A stretch of DNA of 53,510 nt from positions 1 to 53,510 of the forward strand of contig CAYUNT010000005.1 of the NCBI GenBank assembly GCA_964446285.1. Reading direction: 5' to 3'. This stretch comes from CAYUNT01 sp964446285 (GTDB lineage Bacteria > Sumerlaeota > Sumerlaeia > SLMS01 > CAYUNT01). A program made the position numbers and the translations under genes. The notes below the pieces were generated by a model. It saw only the letters and a program-made list of their open reading frames with translations. It was not told where the DNA came from and did no database searches. The first letter of the stretch is position 1. Every line of letters starts with the position of its first letter. Below, one piece after another: positions 8,215 to 15,820 of the stretch.

Positions 8215-9897
8215 TTACGGGCGCCTTGCGGGTGGGCGAACGGTAGGGATTTGATTGGGGGAGATGGGGGTGACAGGAGGCTTGCTCGAAGCGCCGCCAC
8301 GTGGGCCAGAAGCGGAAGGAGGCGGCCAGGCGGCGGGAGTTGGGCGCGCGCCACCTGATGGGGGCCACGTTGGATTTCCGCCCGGGGACGATGGATTGCC
8401 GCCAAGCCGGTTGGTGGGGAGCGCGGCCGGGGCGAGGTTCGCCGGGTGCTTGCGGCCGCATTTGGGACACATCAAATACGGCACCATCAGGTTGGCTGGG
8501 ACTTTGATGGCCAGTCCGCACTGGCATTGCAGAACGCGGACTCCGTTGAGTGTGTCGATAAATCGCGTGACTTCGCGCGCATGATCGGCAACGCCGCCGC
8601 CCATTCCAGGCACCATTCCAGCCGCCACTCCATATCCCGGCGGCGCTCCGAATCCGGGCGCTGCGCCGCCGCGTTCGGGAACGGCGGCGAATCCGGCAGC
8701 CCCGCCAGCGGCAGGCGCCAATGAAGAAGGACGCGAGTGCGGAGCCTCGTGATCCCAGGCGGCGGCGCCTCCCGCAAGAACCGCTGCGCCTGTGGCAATC
8801 CCAGCAACAGCTTTTTGCGCGGCGGCGGCTGGGCCGGTGGTGGCGGGCGGGCCGGCGGGTCCGGCGTAATACGGCGCGCGTTTGGCCACGTGCGCATCGG
8901 CGCTCATAGAGGCGCGGGCGGCCAGGCTCGCACGCTCGCCTTCGATCGCCCGGTAAGCCGCCTCGTAATCGGCGAGTCCCGCGCCCGCCATTGAACGCAA
9001 AATTTTAATGCGCTTGTCGGTCGAGGGGTGCGTGGAAAATATCCCTCCGCCCGAAACCGCCTGGCGCGGATTGATGATGAAAAGCGGCGTGAGAATCTGG
9101 CTGTCTTTATCGAGAGGACCGGCGCCGGGGGCGATTTTTTCGAGCGCGCCCGCCAAACCCTCGGGGTATCGCGTGAATCGCGCGCTCGATGCGTCGGCCA
9201 GATATTCGCGCTGGCGCGAACAGGCAAAATAGAGCAGCCGCGCGATAATCGGCGCAAGGATCGCCAGGACAATCGCCACGGCAAAGATGATGAGCATAAT
9301 TTGCCCGCCGTTTTTGTTTTCTCGCGATGACGACGAGGAAGAGCGCCGTCCGCTGTAGCGCAGCGAACGCCAGAAAATCTCGCTCAGCAGCGCGATTGTG
9401 CCCACCATCACGGCGGCGAGAGTCATATAACGAATGTCGAAATTGACGATGTGGCCGATTTCGTGCGCGATCACGCCCTGGAGTTCGTCGCGGTTGAGGC
9501 GTTTGAGGAGGCCCGTCGTTACGGCCACCGAGGCATGGCGCGGATGGCGTCCGCAAGCAAAGGCATTGGGCGAGGAGTCGTCGATCACAAACACGCGTGG
9601 CATCTGCCCGAGGCCCGAGGCGATGGTCATTTCCTCGACGACGTTCCACAGTTGCGGCGCGTCGGATTTTTGTATTTGGCGCGCTCCGGCGGTGGCGAGC
9701 AGGATCGAATCGCCGCCGAACCACGCTGCGTTGAATTGAATGATCCAGGCGATGAACGCGATGCCGATCCCGAAAATCGGTCCCTGACGGGGTTCGATGG
9801 TTGCGCCGATCGCCGCCCCAAGGACGAGCGTCAGGATGCCCATTATCACGAGGAGCACGAGCGAGCGGCGTTTATTTTGCGCTATGGCTTCCCACAT
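8215..9897 (-). CDS. htpX: M48 (HtpX-like) membrane metalloprotease with C-terminal zinc ribbon
   Basis: Residues 1-330 are a complete HtpX-type core. Two N-terminal membrane segments (about 12-32, 42-60), zinc site HEIGH at 145-149 with third ligand E231 in REYLADA, and two further membrane segments (about 155-175 and 200-225). HtpX-type proteases degrade damaged membrane proteins. Beyond the family's usual end there is a long Ala/Gly/Pro-rich linker and a CxC...CPKCG zinc ribbon (about residues 453-479), then a Pro-rich tail. The symbol applies to the core only. The linker includes a copy of the dispersed repeat at 8733-8749. The LemA and TFIIB-finger genes upstream on the same strand suggest an envelope-stress neighbourhood. 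Confidence 0.88.
   Translation of the reverse strand: MWEAIAQNKRRSLVLLVIMGILTLVLGAAIGATIEPRQGPIFGIGIAFIAWIIQFNAAWFGGDSILLATAGARQIQKSDAPQLWNVVEEMTIASGLGQMPRVFVIDDSSPNAFACGRHPRHASVAVTTGLLKRLNRDELQGVIAHEIGHIVNFDIRYMTLAAVMVGTIALLSEIFWRSLRYSGRRSSSSSSRENKNGGQIMLIIFAVAIVLAILAPIIARLLYFACSRQREYLADASSARFTRYPEGLAGALEKIAPGAGPLDKDSQILTPLFIINPRQAVSGGGIFSTHPSTDKRIKILRSMAGAGLADYEAAYRAIEGERASLAARASMSADAHVAKRAPYYAGPAGPPATTGPAAAAQKAVAGIATGAAVLAGGAAAWDHEAPHSRPSSLAPAAGGAAGFAAVPERGGAAPGFGAPPGYGVAAGMVPGMGGGVADHAREVTRFIDTLNGVRVLQCQCGLAIKVPANLMVPYLMCPKCGRKHPANLAPAALPTNRLGGNPSSPGGNPTWPPSGGARPTPAAWPPPSASGPRGGASSKPPVTPISPNQIPTVRPPARRP
8733..8749. repeat. 17-bp core shared with the 13.5-kb direct repeats, inside the M48 gene
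   Basis: The 17 bases are identical to 13517-13533 and 13591-13607. Here they lie in the coding sequence of the M48 protein linker, giving HEAPHSRPS on the coding strand. Confidence 0.75.
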
Positions 9898-9936
9898 ATC
9901 GGCATCGTTCGCGCTGAAAGCGCCACAAGGAAATAG

Positions 9937-10565
9937 CCCAGGGCAAGCGCAGCGCCGCCCTGGGTGGCAGGTCCCCTATTGTCCAAGCCCTGAAAGGGCG
10001 AAAGGATGTCCCGCATGCAAGTGCCCTCCCGTCTCAATCCCATACATACCGCTCATCATACGCAACGCCATATTCCTCCAAAAACCGCCTGAATTCTTCC
10101 TGAAAGGTCATTTTTCGGTGATGCGATTCCTGATTCAACACATACCGCCGCACTGCCTCCAATTTTGAGGCGCTTACGGAAAACGCGCCGTATCCAGCCT
10201 GCCAATAGAACCGTCGCAGCTCCGATCTTTGGGATTTCAACCATTTCGATGAGGATTTTTTAATCTCCTCCACCACCTGGATGAGGGCAATTTTCCGAGA
10301 CTGGCTATAGAGAAGATGAACATGATCTGCTACGCAGCCAATGGCCAGCGAGGGTGAGTCAAAGGTGCGCAAAATACCCCCCAAATAAGCGCGAAGAGAT
10401 TCATGGAGCGATGAATCCAATGCCGGAGCGCGGTTTTTAGTGGAAAAGATCAGATGCGTGTAAATTTGCGCGAGCGACTGCGGCATGGGATGAAATCCTT
10501 TCGCCCTTTCAGGGCTGGGGATTTGTGGGGTGGCGTTCCCAGGGCGGCGCTTCGCTTGCCCTGGG
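9937..10565 (-). mobile_element. RAYT cassette flanked by nested inverted REP-like repeats
   Basis: A Y1/REP-associated transposase gene sits inside two nested inverted repeat pairs. The inner pair is a perfect 22-bp inverted repeat at 9986-10007 and 10495-10516, each half itself containing ccctgaaaggg. The outer pair is 28 bp, 27 of 28 identical when inverted, at 9937-9964 and 10538-10565. Each outer copy is a palindrome (cccagggc...gccctggg). The layout matches REP-associated tyrosine transposases. Further decayed pieces (cgcccttagggtaaatcc and similar) extend to about 10690. Confidence 0.85.
10034..10486 (-). CDS. REP-associated tyrosine transposase (IS200-like Y1 family)
   Basis: 150 aa, full length for the family. 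The HUH pair is HVH in VADHVHLLY (residues about 53-58). The catalytic tyrosine is expected in RRYVLNQESHHRKMTF (about residue 115), a signature of TnpA-REP proteins. ATG start; no premature stop, so probably intact. It lies between inverted REP-like palindromes, which are its likely DNA substrates. It separates the M48 gene from the nitroreductase, LemA and TFIIB-finger genes, so it may have inserted into an older gene neighbourhood. Confidence 0.92.
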   Translation of the reverse strand: MPQSLAQIYTHLIFSTKNRAPALDSSLHESLRAYLGGILRTFDSPSLAIGCVADHVHLLYSQSRKIALIQVVEEIKKSSSKWLKSQRSELRRFYWQAGYGAFSVSASKLEAVRRYVLNQESHHRKMTFQEEFRRFLEEYGVAYDERYVWD

Positions 10566-10715
10566 CTTTTTCCTTATCGCGCCCTTGGCGCTCCTGATTT
10601 GTGCGCCCTTAGGGTAAATCCATTGGGCTACCTTTGAAATAGAGAGGATTTCCTCTTTCTTTTTCGCGCCTTTGACGCTCCTTGAGGAGAAAAGGCCGGG
10701 GCCGAAGAGCATTCG

Positions 10716-11276
10716 TTATTTCCAGAAGAGAATTTCAGGCGGGTTTTTGGGTTTCTTGCCGAATGGTTCTTTCGGCGTGCCGATTATCAATGGGGCGGCC
10801 ACCTTGTATTCGGCCGGAATGCCGTATTTCGCCTTGGCTTCGGCGGTGTTGAGATAATGCGTGGCGAATCCGATGAAACATGTGCCTAGGCCCATCTCGC
10901 GCGCGGCGAGCATGAAATTCTGCGCGGCCTGGCGGCAATCCTCGGCCGGGCAAGGCCCCTCGGGTTTGGCGAGAATCAGAACGAGCGTCGAGGCGTTGTA
11001 GAAGATGTTGAAATCGGGGTCTTCGAGCATCTCGCGGTATTTGTTCATGGGCGCGGATTTTTTCATGCCCGCAAGCAGCGCTTTTTTGGCGATGTCGGAA
11101 ATTTTCTTCAGCTCCGCCTTGTCTTGAATGACGGCGAATGCCCACGGCTGCGAATTCATCGCGCTCGGGGCCTGCACGGCGGCGTCGAGGAGCGTGAGTA
11201 TCGTTTTTTTGCCAACGCGCTTGGCGGCGTAATCACGAACCGACCGGCGGGAATAGAGAACATCGAGCAATTCCAC
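10716..11276 (-). CDS. Nitroreductase family FMN oxidoreductase
   Basis: 186 aa. The N-terminal FMN-binding motif SRRSVRDYAAKRV (residues about 9-21) and QAPSAMNSQPWAF (about 35-47) are characteristic. C-terminal MGLGTCFIGF and a PLIIGTPKE strand close the flavin site. Such enzymes reduce nitro-aromatics, quinones or flavins with NAD(P)H; the natural substrate cannot be read here. The start is GTG, with AAGGAG 8 nt upstream. It lies downstream of lemA, separated by a hairpin repeat that may end lemA transcription. Confidence 0.9.
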   Translation of the reverse strand: MELLDVLYSRRSVRDYAAKRVGKKTILTLLDAAVQAPSAMNSQPWAFAVIQDKAELKKISDIAKKALLAGMKKSAPMNKYREMLEDPDFNIFYNASTLVLILAKPEGPCPAEDCRQAAQNFMLAAREMGLGTCFIGFATHYLNTAEAKAKYGIPAEYKVAAPLIIGTPKEPFGKKPKNPPEILFWK

Positions 11277-11296
11277 TGGGGTCTCTCCTTATTATT

Positions 11297-11376
11297 TCAC
11301 CGCAGAGGCGCAGAGGACGCAGAGAAATTCTGCTCTCCATCTTTCTTCTCCGCGTTCTCCGCGTCTCTGCGGTGAA
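11297..11376. repeat. Hairpin of the 9-base repeat class (cgcagagga arms)
   Basis: The left arm (11297-11326) is ttcaccgcagaggcgcagag followed by gacgcagaga. The right arm (11347-11376) is its imperfect reverse complement, ending ctctgcggtgaa. It fills the gap after the lemA stop and before the nitroreductase Shine-Dalgarno, so it could act as a terminator or RNA stabiliser for lemA. Confidence 0.85.
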
Positions 11377-11405
11377 TTTTTCTTCGTTTTTCTTCCTCTT
11401 TCTTC

Positions 11406-11960
11406 CTAGAACTTCACCTGCGGGGCTTCGCGTTCGGCTTCGTTTGCCACCTGGAAGAACGGCTCGGCGGCGAATCCGAACATCCCGGCAAACACATTGG
11501 CCGGGAAGCTTTGCACCTTTGTGTTATAGGTCATCACGGAATCGTTATAGAACTGGCGCGCGAATCCGATCTTGTTTTCCGTCGAGGTCAGTTCCTCCTG
11601 CAACGCGAGGAAATTCTGGTTCGCCTTGAGGTCGGGATACTGTTCGACCACGACCATAAGGCGGCTGAGCGCCTGCGTAAGTTCGCCTTCCGCCTGGATT
11701 TTGGACGACACGCTCGGGGCCTGCACGGCCTGGTTGCGCGCGCGCACGACGTTTTCGAGCGTGGTTTTTTCGTGCCCCGCATAGCCTTTCACGGTTTCGA
11801 CCAGGTTGGGAATCAGGTCGTGGCGGCGTTTGAGTTGGACATCGATTTGCGACCATGCGTTTTTCACCTGGTTGCGCAGCCGCACGAGTCCGTTATACAT
11901 TCCCGCCAAAACCGCAGCCAGAACCACAAGAATTCCTATCACTATCAATACGGACCACAT
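11406..11960 (-). CDS. lemA: LemA family protein
   Basis: 184 aa. A single N-terminal membrane segment (residues about 4-24) is followed by the family's helical core: NQVKNAWSQIDVQLKRRHDLIPNLVETV (about 30-60), ENVVRARNQA, and YPDLKANQNFLALQEEL..TENKI (about 115-140). LemA proteins are membrane-anchored, of unsettled function, and often encoded near HtpX-like M48 proteases, as here with a RAYT and nitroreductase in between. The ATG has AAGGAG 9 nt upstream. The preceding zinc-finger gene overlaps its start by 16 nt, suggesting coupled translation. Confidence 0.93.
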   Translation of the reverse strand: MWSVLIVIGILVVLAAVLAGMYNGLVRLRNQVKNAWSQIDVQLKRRHDLIPNLVETVKGYAGHEKTTLENVVRARNQAVQAPSVSSKIQAEGELTQALSRLMVVVEQYPDLKANQNFLALQEELTSTENKIGFARQFYNDSVMTYNTKVQSFPANVFAGMFGFAAEPFFQVANEAEREAPQVKF

Positions 11961-12589
11961 GGGGGGGTCTCCTTTTCACCGATCGGAATCGAAGATGCTC
12001 CCGGATTGGAGGAATCGGGAGGTGATGCAGGGAGAAGATCGTAGCGATGGAGATCGGCCAGGAACCGCGCGACAGCAGCCGCCTCGCCCTCGCCATGCGC
12101 GGCGCTCTGCACGAGGGTTTCGAGTTCGCCCGGATCGAACCACACGCCGTGTCCGCGCGGGCAGCGATCGAGGACAATTTCGCGCGGTGGAGCGGGGGGC
12201 GCGGGGATGGAAGAAACCGCAGAGGACGCGGAGAGCGCAGTTGAATCCGCGGAGTCCGGAGCAGAGGAGGACGGAAGCGCGCCCGTGGGCAAAGCAAGCG
12301 CAACGCGGATAATCTCCAGGCGGCGAGTGCATCGCGGGCAGCGCCGGTGGGACTTGTTTCTCCGGCCGCCTTGCGCGGCGCTTGCCAGAGCCTGGGTGAG
12401 CGGCCCCGGGTCCAATACTCCCGCGCGCCGCGCAATCCATTCGAGTTCGCCCGAATCGAGCCAAGTGCCTCCGCAGACCATGCAGCGGTCGATCTCGACA
12501 CCCTCCCAATCCAGCCCGATGAGCGGGTTGTCCCATTCGCAGGTCTGGCCGCAGTATCGGCAGCGGTGCTCGGATTGGGAGATTGCCAC
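11945..12589 (-). CDS. TFIIB-type zinc-finger protein
   Basis: 214 aa. The first half has CRYCG, then DRCMVCGGTWLDSGELE, the signature of the bacterial zf-TFIIB family. The second half repeats it: CPRCTRRLE and LDRCPRGHGVWFDPGELE, so two zinc modules per chain (about residues 9-50 and 84-160). Between them lies a low-complexity Ser/Ala/Asp tract made by an in-frame copy of the cgcagagga repeat. The start is GTG with no strong Shine-Dalgarno. The 3' end overlaps lemA. Function unknown; context suggests a membrane-stress or zinc-related partner of LemA and the ribbon-bearing M48 protease. Confidence 0.82.
   Translation of the reverse strand: MAISQSEHRCRYCGQTCEWDNPLIGLDWEGVEIDRCMVCGGTWLDSGELEWIARRAGVLDPGPLTQALASAAQGGRRNKSHRRCPRCTRRLEIIRVALALPTGALPSSSAPDSADSTALSASSAVSSIPAPPAPPREIVLDRCPRGHGVWFDPGELETLVQSAAHGEGEAAAVARFLADLHRYDLLPASPPDSSNPGASSIPIGEKETPPCGPY
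12213..12259. repeat. 9-base repeat tract inside the zinc-finger gene
   Basis: Units accgcagag, gacgcggag, agcgcagtt, gaatccgcg, gagtccgga. Same unit as the arm at 11298-11325. On the coding strand they give SADSTALSASSA, so the frame is kept. Confidence 0.75.
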
Positions 12590-12714
12590 GATGAAATGCC
12601 AATAAGCCGGGCGTATTGGGGGCCACCGAAAAGTAGCGCGGCGGTCCTGAGAAGCCTTTCATCCAATACGATTCCGGCTTGCCCGCCTCATGTCAAGCCT
12701 ATGCGGAGCGGCGG

Positions 12715-12856
12715 CGAATAAACAGGCGCATCTGGACACTGTTGCATACAGTTCGTAGTTCACGCTTCAGCGTGCCATCAGTCAGCAAGCAAACTAAAGT
12801 TTGAACTACAAACATCTTACTGGCCGCAACAGTGTCCAGATGCGCCCCGAATAAAC
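12715..12856. mobile_element. MITE-like element with 21-bp terminal inverted repeats and 9-bp target duplication
   Basis: Perfect 21-bp inverted ends at 12725-12745 and 12826-12846 (ggcgcatctgg... / ...ccagatgcgcc). Each is followed outward by one base and then a 9-bp direct repeat, cgaataaac, at 12715-12723 and 12848-12856. A second inverted pair lies inside (12751-12775 and 12789-12813, 19 of 25 matching, gtagttca core). There is no reading frame. The pattern is that of a small non-autonomous transposon with its target duplication. Confidence 0.85.
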
Positions 12857-12887
12857 CCAAGCCTTCATACCATTCTCTGTTCCCGCA

Positions 12888-13430
12888 TTACTGCGTTCCC
12901 ATTGGACCCATGCGCACGATGTCGCCGGGGCTGATGGTTCCGTTGGTTGGGTCATACATGATAAACGGCATGACGTTCCAGATTCGGTTGGGGCCGCACG
13001 AGTGCAGGAAATAATCCATGCGCTCGACGTCTCTCCAGATGTGTCCGTAGGTTTCCGCCGGGACGTTTTTGGAGGTGGTGGCGCGGTCGCGGTATTCGTA
13101 TCCGAGGAGCGAAATTCCGGGATTGAAGTCATAGACGCCGACGCCAAAGGCATCGCGCGGAATGCTGGTCACATAAGCCATAGGAGTGGTCAGAACATTC
13201 AGCGGGTGATCGAGAAGCATGTCTCCAATGGCGCTGATGGGATACGCGCCGTTATCGACATGATACGACTCGATGGCGCCGGCAAGTGTGCGCATATCGG
13301 ATTTAACGCGGGCGGTTTTGCCGCGCGTTTGCGCTTCGAGGTAGTTCGACGCGCCGATGGCCGCCAGGATGGAAATTATCGCCACAACAATCAGGAGTTC
13401 GATCAGCGTGAAGGCGTGTTTGGAGTTCAT
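12888..13430 (-). CDS. Type II secretion/type IV pilin-like pseudopilin
   Basis: 180 aa. Starts MNSKHAFTLIELLIVVAIIS: a short basic leader, prepilin peptidase site A-F, Glu at +5, and a hydrophobic helix, as in class III signal prepilins. It continues with NYLEAQTRGKTARVKSDMRT, typical of pseudopilins from planctomycete-like and candidate-phylum bacteria. AAGGAAG stands about 8 nt before the ATG. No other secretion gene is nearby, so it is one of the scattered orphan pseudopilins of such genomes. Longer open frames upstream of this ATG run through the direct repeat and are rejected. Confidence 0.9.
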   Translation of the reverse strand: MNSKHAFTLIELLIVVAIISILAAIGASNYLEAQTRGKTARVKSDMRTLAGAIESYHVDNGAYPISAIGDMLLDHPLNVLTTPMAYVTSIPRDAFGVGVYDFNPGISLLGYEYRDRATTSKNVPAETYGHIWRDVERMDYFLHSCGPNRIWNVMPFIMYDPTNGTISPGDIVRMGPMGTQ

Positions 13431-13506
13431 GGCAGTCTTCCTTTCTGAGAAGAGATGGAGAGAACCGGGGGCGGCGGATTGGCCGGGGAGAACGCGGGAA
13501 GGTGAA

Positions 13507-13613
13507 TGCGCCGGATGCGAGTGCGGAGCCTCGCGGTCCCAGAAGCGAGCGCATGGGCGCGGCTGATGCGACGGTATGCGTGCGCCGGATGCGAGTGCGG
13601 AGCCTCGCGGTCC
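13507..13613. repeat. Perfect 33-bp direct repeat, two copies
   Basis: Copies at 13507-13539 and 13581-13613 are identical over 33 bp and 41 bp apart. They begin tgcgccggatgcgagtgcgg. A 17-bp core of the same sequence lies in the M48 gene (8733-8749). They occupy the gap between the pseudopilin and the next minus-strand gene. Confidence 0.9.
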
Positions 13614-13642
13614 AAAAGGAGTGGCCGGCAATATGAGCGCGC

Positions 13643-14197
13643 TTACCACCAGATCGTGTGGTCGCCGTCGATGATGAGGCGTCCGTCTTGCGCGCGGACC
13701 AGCGCCATCTTGATCGTCTTGTTCGGGAAGCCGGGGAACGAGACCTTGACCGGAATGAGCGGGAAGTTCGGAGCGGACGGATTCGCCTCGGGGTTGCCAA
13801 TCGCGGAGGGCGGCTCGGGCGTCCATTTTTCGCAATACGGGCTGTAGTCATCCGCTATGCTTCCCGGGCAAAGGAGCGTCAGGCGTTCGTAGTCCTTGCG
13901 GCGGACGGCTCCCCAGAAATCCAGAACGAGTTCGCGCTCGGTTTTCGGCCAGGTCGCAATCTGCGCGTGGCCCTTTTCCATGGCCTGATTATAGGCTTGG
14001 GCGCGTTTGTCGGGCGTGGCGGCTTCCTGCGGCTTGTCCGTGCGGTAGGAATGCGCCCTGCCGCCCGCGTGCTTGTAGGCGATTGCGCCCGCGGCGGCCG
14101 CCAGGATTACCGCAATCGCCACCATGAAGAACTTCGATCCGCTGGCCGGAGAAGAGGGAGATGCGGAAGATTTGGATGAGCTTGCCTGAGAATACAT
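13643..14197 (-). CDS. Membrane-anchored protein of unknown function
   Basis: 184 aa. A Ser-rich cytoplasmic N-terminus (about 1-22) precedes one membrane segment (about 24-43). A soluble domain follows, containing WPKTERELVLDFWGAVRRKDYERLTLLCPGS, which looks like an NTF2-like/DUF4878-type lumenal fold, but I cannot confirm the family. An AAGGAG lies 8 nt before the ATG. It sits upstream of the pseudopilin on the same strand, about 210 bp apart with the direct repeat between. Transcribed divergently from the histidine kinase gene. Confidence 0.7.
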   Translation of the reverse strand: MYSQASSSKSSASPSSPASGSKFFMVAIAVILAAAAGAIAYKHAGGRAHSYRTDKPQEAATPDKRAQAYNQAMEKGHAQIATWPKTERELVLDFWGAVRRKDYERLTLLCPGSIADDYSPYCEKWTPEPPSAIGNPEANPSAPNFPLIPVKVSFPGFPNKTIKMALVRAQDGRLIIDGDHTIWW

Positions 14198-14470
14198 GGT
14201 CGTGTCTCCTTGAGTTTGTCTTTGGGCGGAGGGCATATCGCGTCCGCACAAACGCATAGAATAACGGAAGGATCAGCAAAGAAAGCTCCGCATTGGCCAG
14301 CGGCGGGAAATGGCCGGGGAACCGGGCGAACGGTCTGACGCCGGACGCGAACGGATGCCGGAAGCGCCTCCCAACGCCCCCAAAGGCCGCCAAAGCCACT
14401 CGCGCCCGTTTTATGACCGCTCGCGCAATTCCCCCTCGCTCCGCCCGTCGGAATCCGCCAAAATCGCGCC

Positions 14471-15820
14471 ATGAACATCGAATCCACGCCGCCATCCTCC
14501 GCCTGTGCCGCCTGCCGCCAAAAGCCCTATACAGGACTTTTCAGAATGCTTCGCCTCGTCGGGCGGCGGCAGTGGCGGCTCTGGCCCGCCATCTGGATTA
14601 CGGTGAGTTGCGCGGTCCGCGACCCCTATCGAATCGCGATTGGCTCTTTGTGTTCGCTTGGATTCGCCGCCGCCACCGCCATTCAATATAAAGATTACGT
14701 GATGAATATCCTCATCGCCCTGTTTTTCGGCGCGGCAATCACGTTCGCCTCAACAATACCCTGGCGGCTTCGCATCGGCCCAAGGCGGCCGGCGGGAGTA
14801 GCGCGTTTATTGATCGTGAACGGCACGCTTTCCGTGGTGGCGGGCCTGTTATCCTTTTTCCTCTCGCTGACCACGGCTTCTTTGATTGTGAAGGGCTGGA
14901 CGCATACGCTCCACATCATGCGCTATTTCATTGAGCCTACCGCTTGGGGATTGCTTTTCCCAATTGCCGGAATGCCCCTGGCGATAGCGGAGGAGTTCGA
15001 CCGCATCGGCGTGCGGAGCGAAAACAAGCGACGCCGAATGGAACAATTGGCCGAGGCGGCGCGCCTGGCCGCTTTGCGCGCACAGATCAATCCGCATTTT
15101 TTCTTCAACGCACTGAACTCGATCGCGGCGCTGATCCCGACCGACCCGGCCAGCGCCGAACGCGCTGTCGAATTGCTCGCCACCGCGCTGCGGCCCGTCC
15201 TCACGCGCAATCAGCCGATGCTCAACACGCTCGAAAGCGAAATGGACGTGGCGCGCGCCTATGGCGAAATCGAGCGGCTGCGCCTGGGCGACCGCCTCGA
15301 CTTGCGCTTCGACGCCGCGCCCGGAATCGGAAGCGTTCTTATGCCGAGCCTCTGCCTGCAGCCGCTGCTCGAAAATGCCATCGTCCATGGCGCGGCTCGG
15401 TCGCGCGAGCCGGTTCGCATCGAGGTGCGGGCACATGCCAGCGGCGAACACGGAACCCTCATTGAAATCCGAAACGCCCCGGCGGACCGTTTCGACAGCC
15501 TGGATTCGATGAATTTGCAGCCTGTGGTCTCGCCCTCGGGCCATGCTGTGCATAATATCGATTCGCGGCTGAAAGCGCTTTTCGGAGGGGAGGCGGGGTT
15601 GCGCGTGCGCGCGGATGCCGGCCTCTCCCACAAGTCACCTTCCCCCGCTCACAACTCACAACCCACAACTCACAACTCACAACCCATAACTCCCCCCCAA
15701 TCGGAGTGGAACAAGCGCGCTGACGGCGGCGCATGCGCCATTGCTGAAATCCTCATCCCGCCCGGCGGCCCCAACGAATTCGCCCGCCGGTTGCTCAAGG
15801 AGCAGGGTCATGACGCCTAA
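14471..15820 (+). CDS. LytS/YehU-type sensor histidine kinase
   Basis: 449 aa. About four membrane segments lie between residues 40 and 170. The His_kinase domain has AQINPHFFFNALNSI with His209 as the phosphorylation site. The HATPase N-box is LQPLLENAIVHG (about 300). This family pairs with LytTR regulators, and such a gene overlaps this one's 3' end by 11 nt. Residues about 394-407 are an in-frame 7-mer repeat (NSQPTTHNSQPIT) inserted near the G-box end of the ATPase domain; normal-looking sequence resumes at ACAIAEILIPPGG. Whether ATP binding survives is unclear. Confidence 0.9.
   Translation: MNIESTPPSSACAACRQKPYTGLFRMLRLVGRRQWRLWPAIWITVSCAVRDPYRIAIGSLCSLGFAAATAIQYKDYVMNILIALFFGAAITFASTIPWRLRIGPRRPAGVARLLIVNGTLSVVAGLLSFFLSLTTASLIVKGWTHTLHIMRYFIEPTAWGLLFPIAGMPLAIAEEFDRIGVRSENKRRRMEQLAEAARLAALRAQINPHFFFNALNSIAALIPTDPASAERAVELLATALRPVLTRNQPMLNTLESEMDVARAYGEIERLRLGDRLDLRFDAAPGIGSVLMPSLCLQPLLENAIVHGAARSREPVRIEVRAHASGEHGTLIEIRNAPADRFDSLDSMNLQPVVSPSGHAVHNIDSRLKALFGGEAGLRVRADAGLSHKSPSPAHNSQPTTHNSQPITPPQSEWNKRADGGACAIAEILIPPGGPNEFARRLLKEQGHDA
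15649..15690 (+). repeat. 7-base repeat tract inside the histidine kinase gene
   Basis: Six heptamers: tcacaac, tcacaac, ccacaac, tcacaac, tcacaac, ccataac. Total 42 bp (14 codons), so the frame is unchanged. Confidence 0.92.

Noticed and set aside
7957..8358. Frame in the gap after the receiver-phosphatase gene
   Set aside because: Runs through a decayed REP palindrome, with no Shine-Dalgarno and no motif.
12888..13835. Longer form of the pseudopilin reaching 13835
   Set aside because: The extra N-terminus is a translation of the direct repeats; the prepilin leader and Shine-Dalgarno fix the start at 13430.
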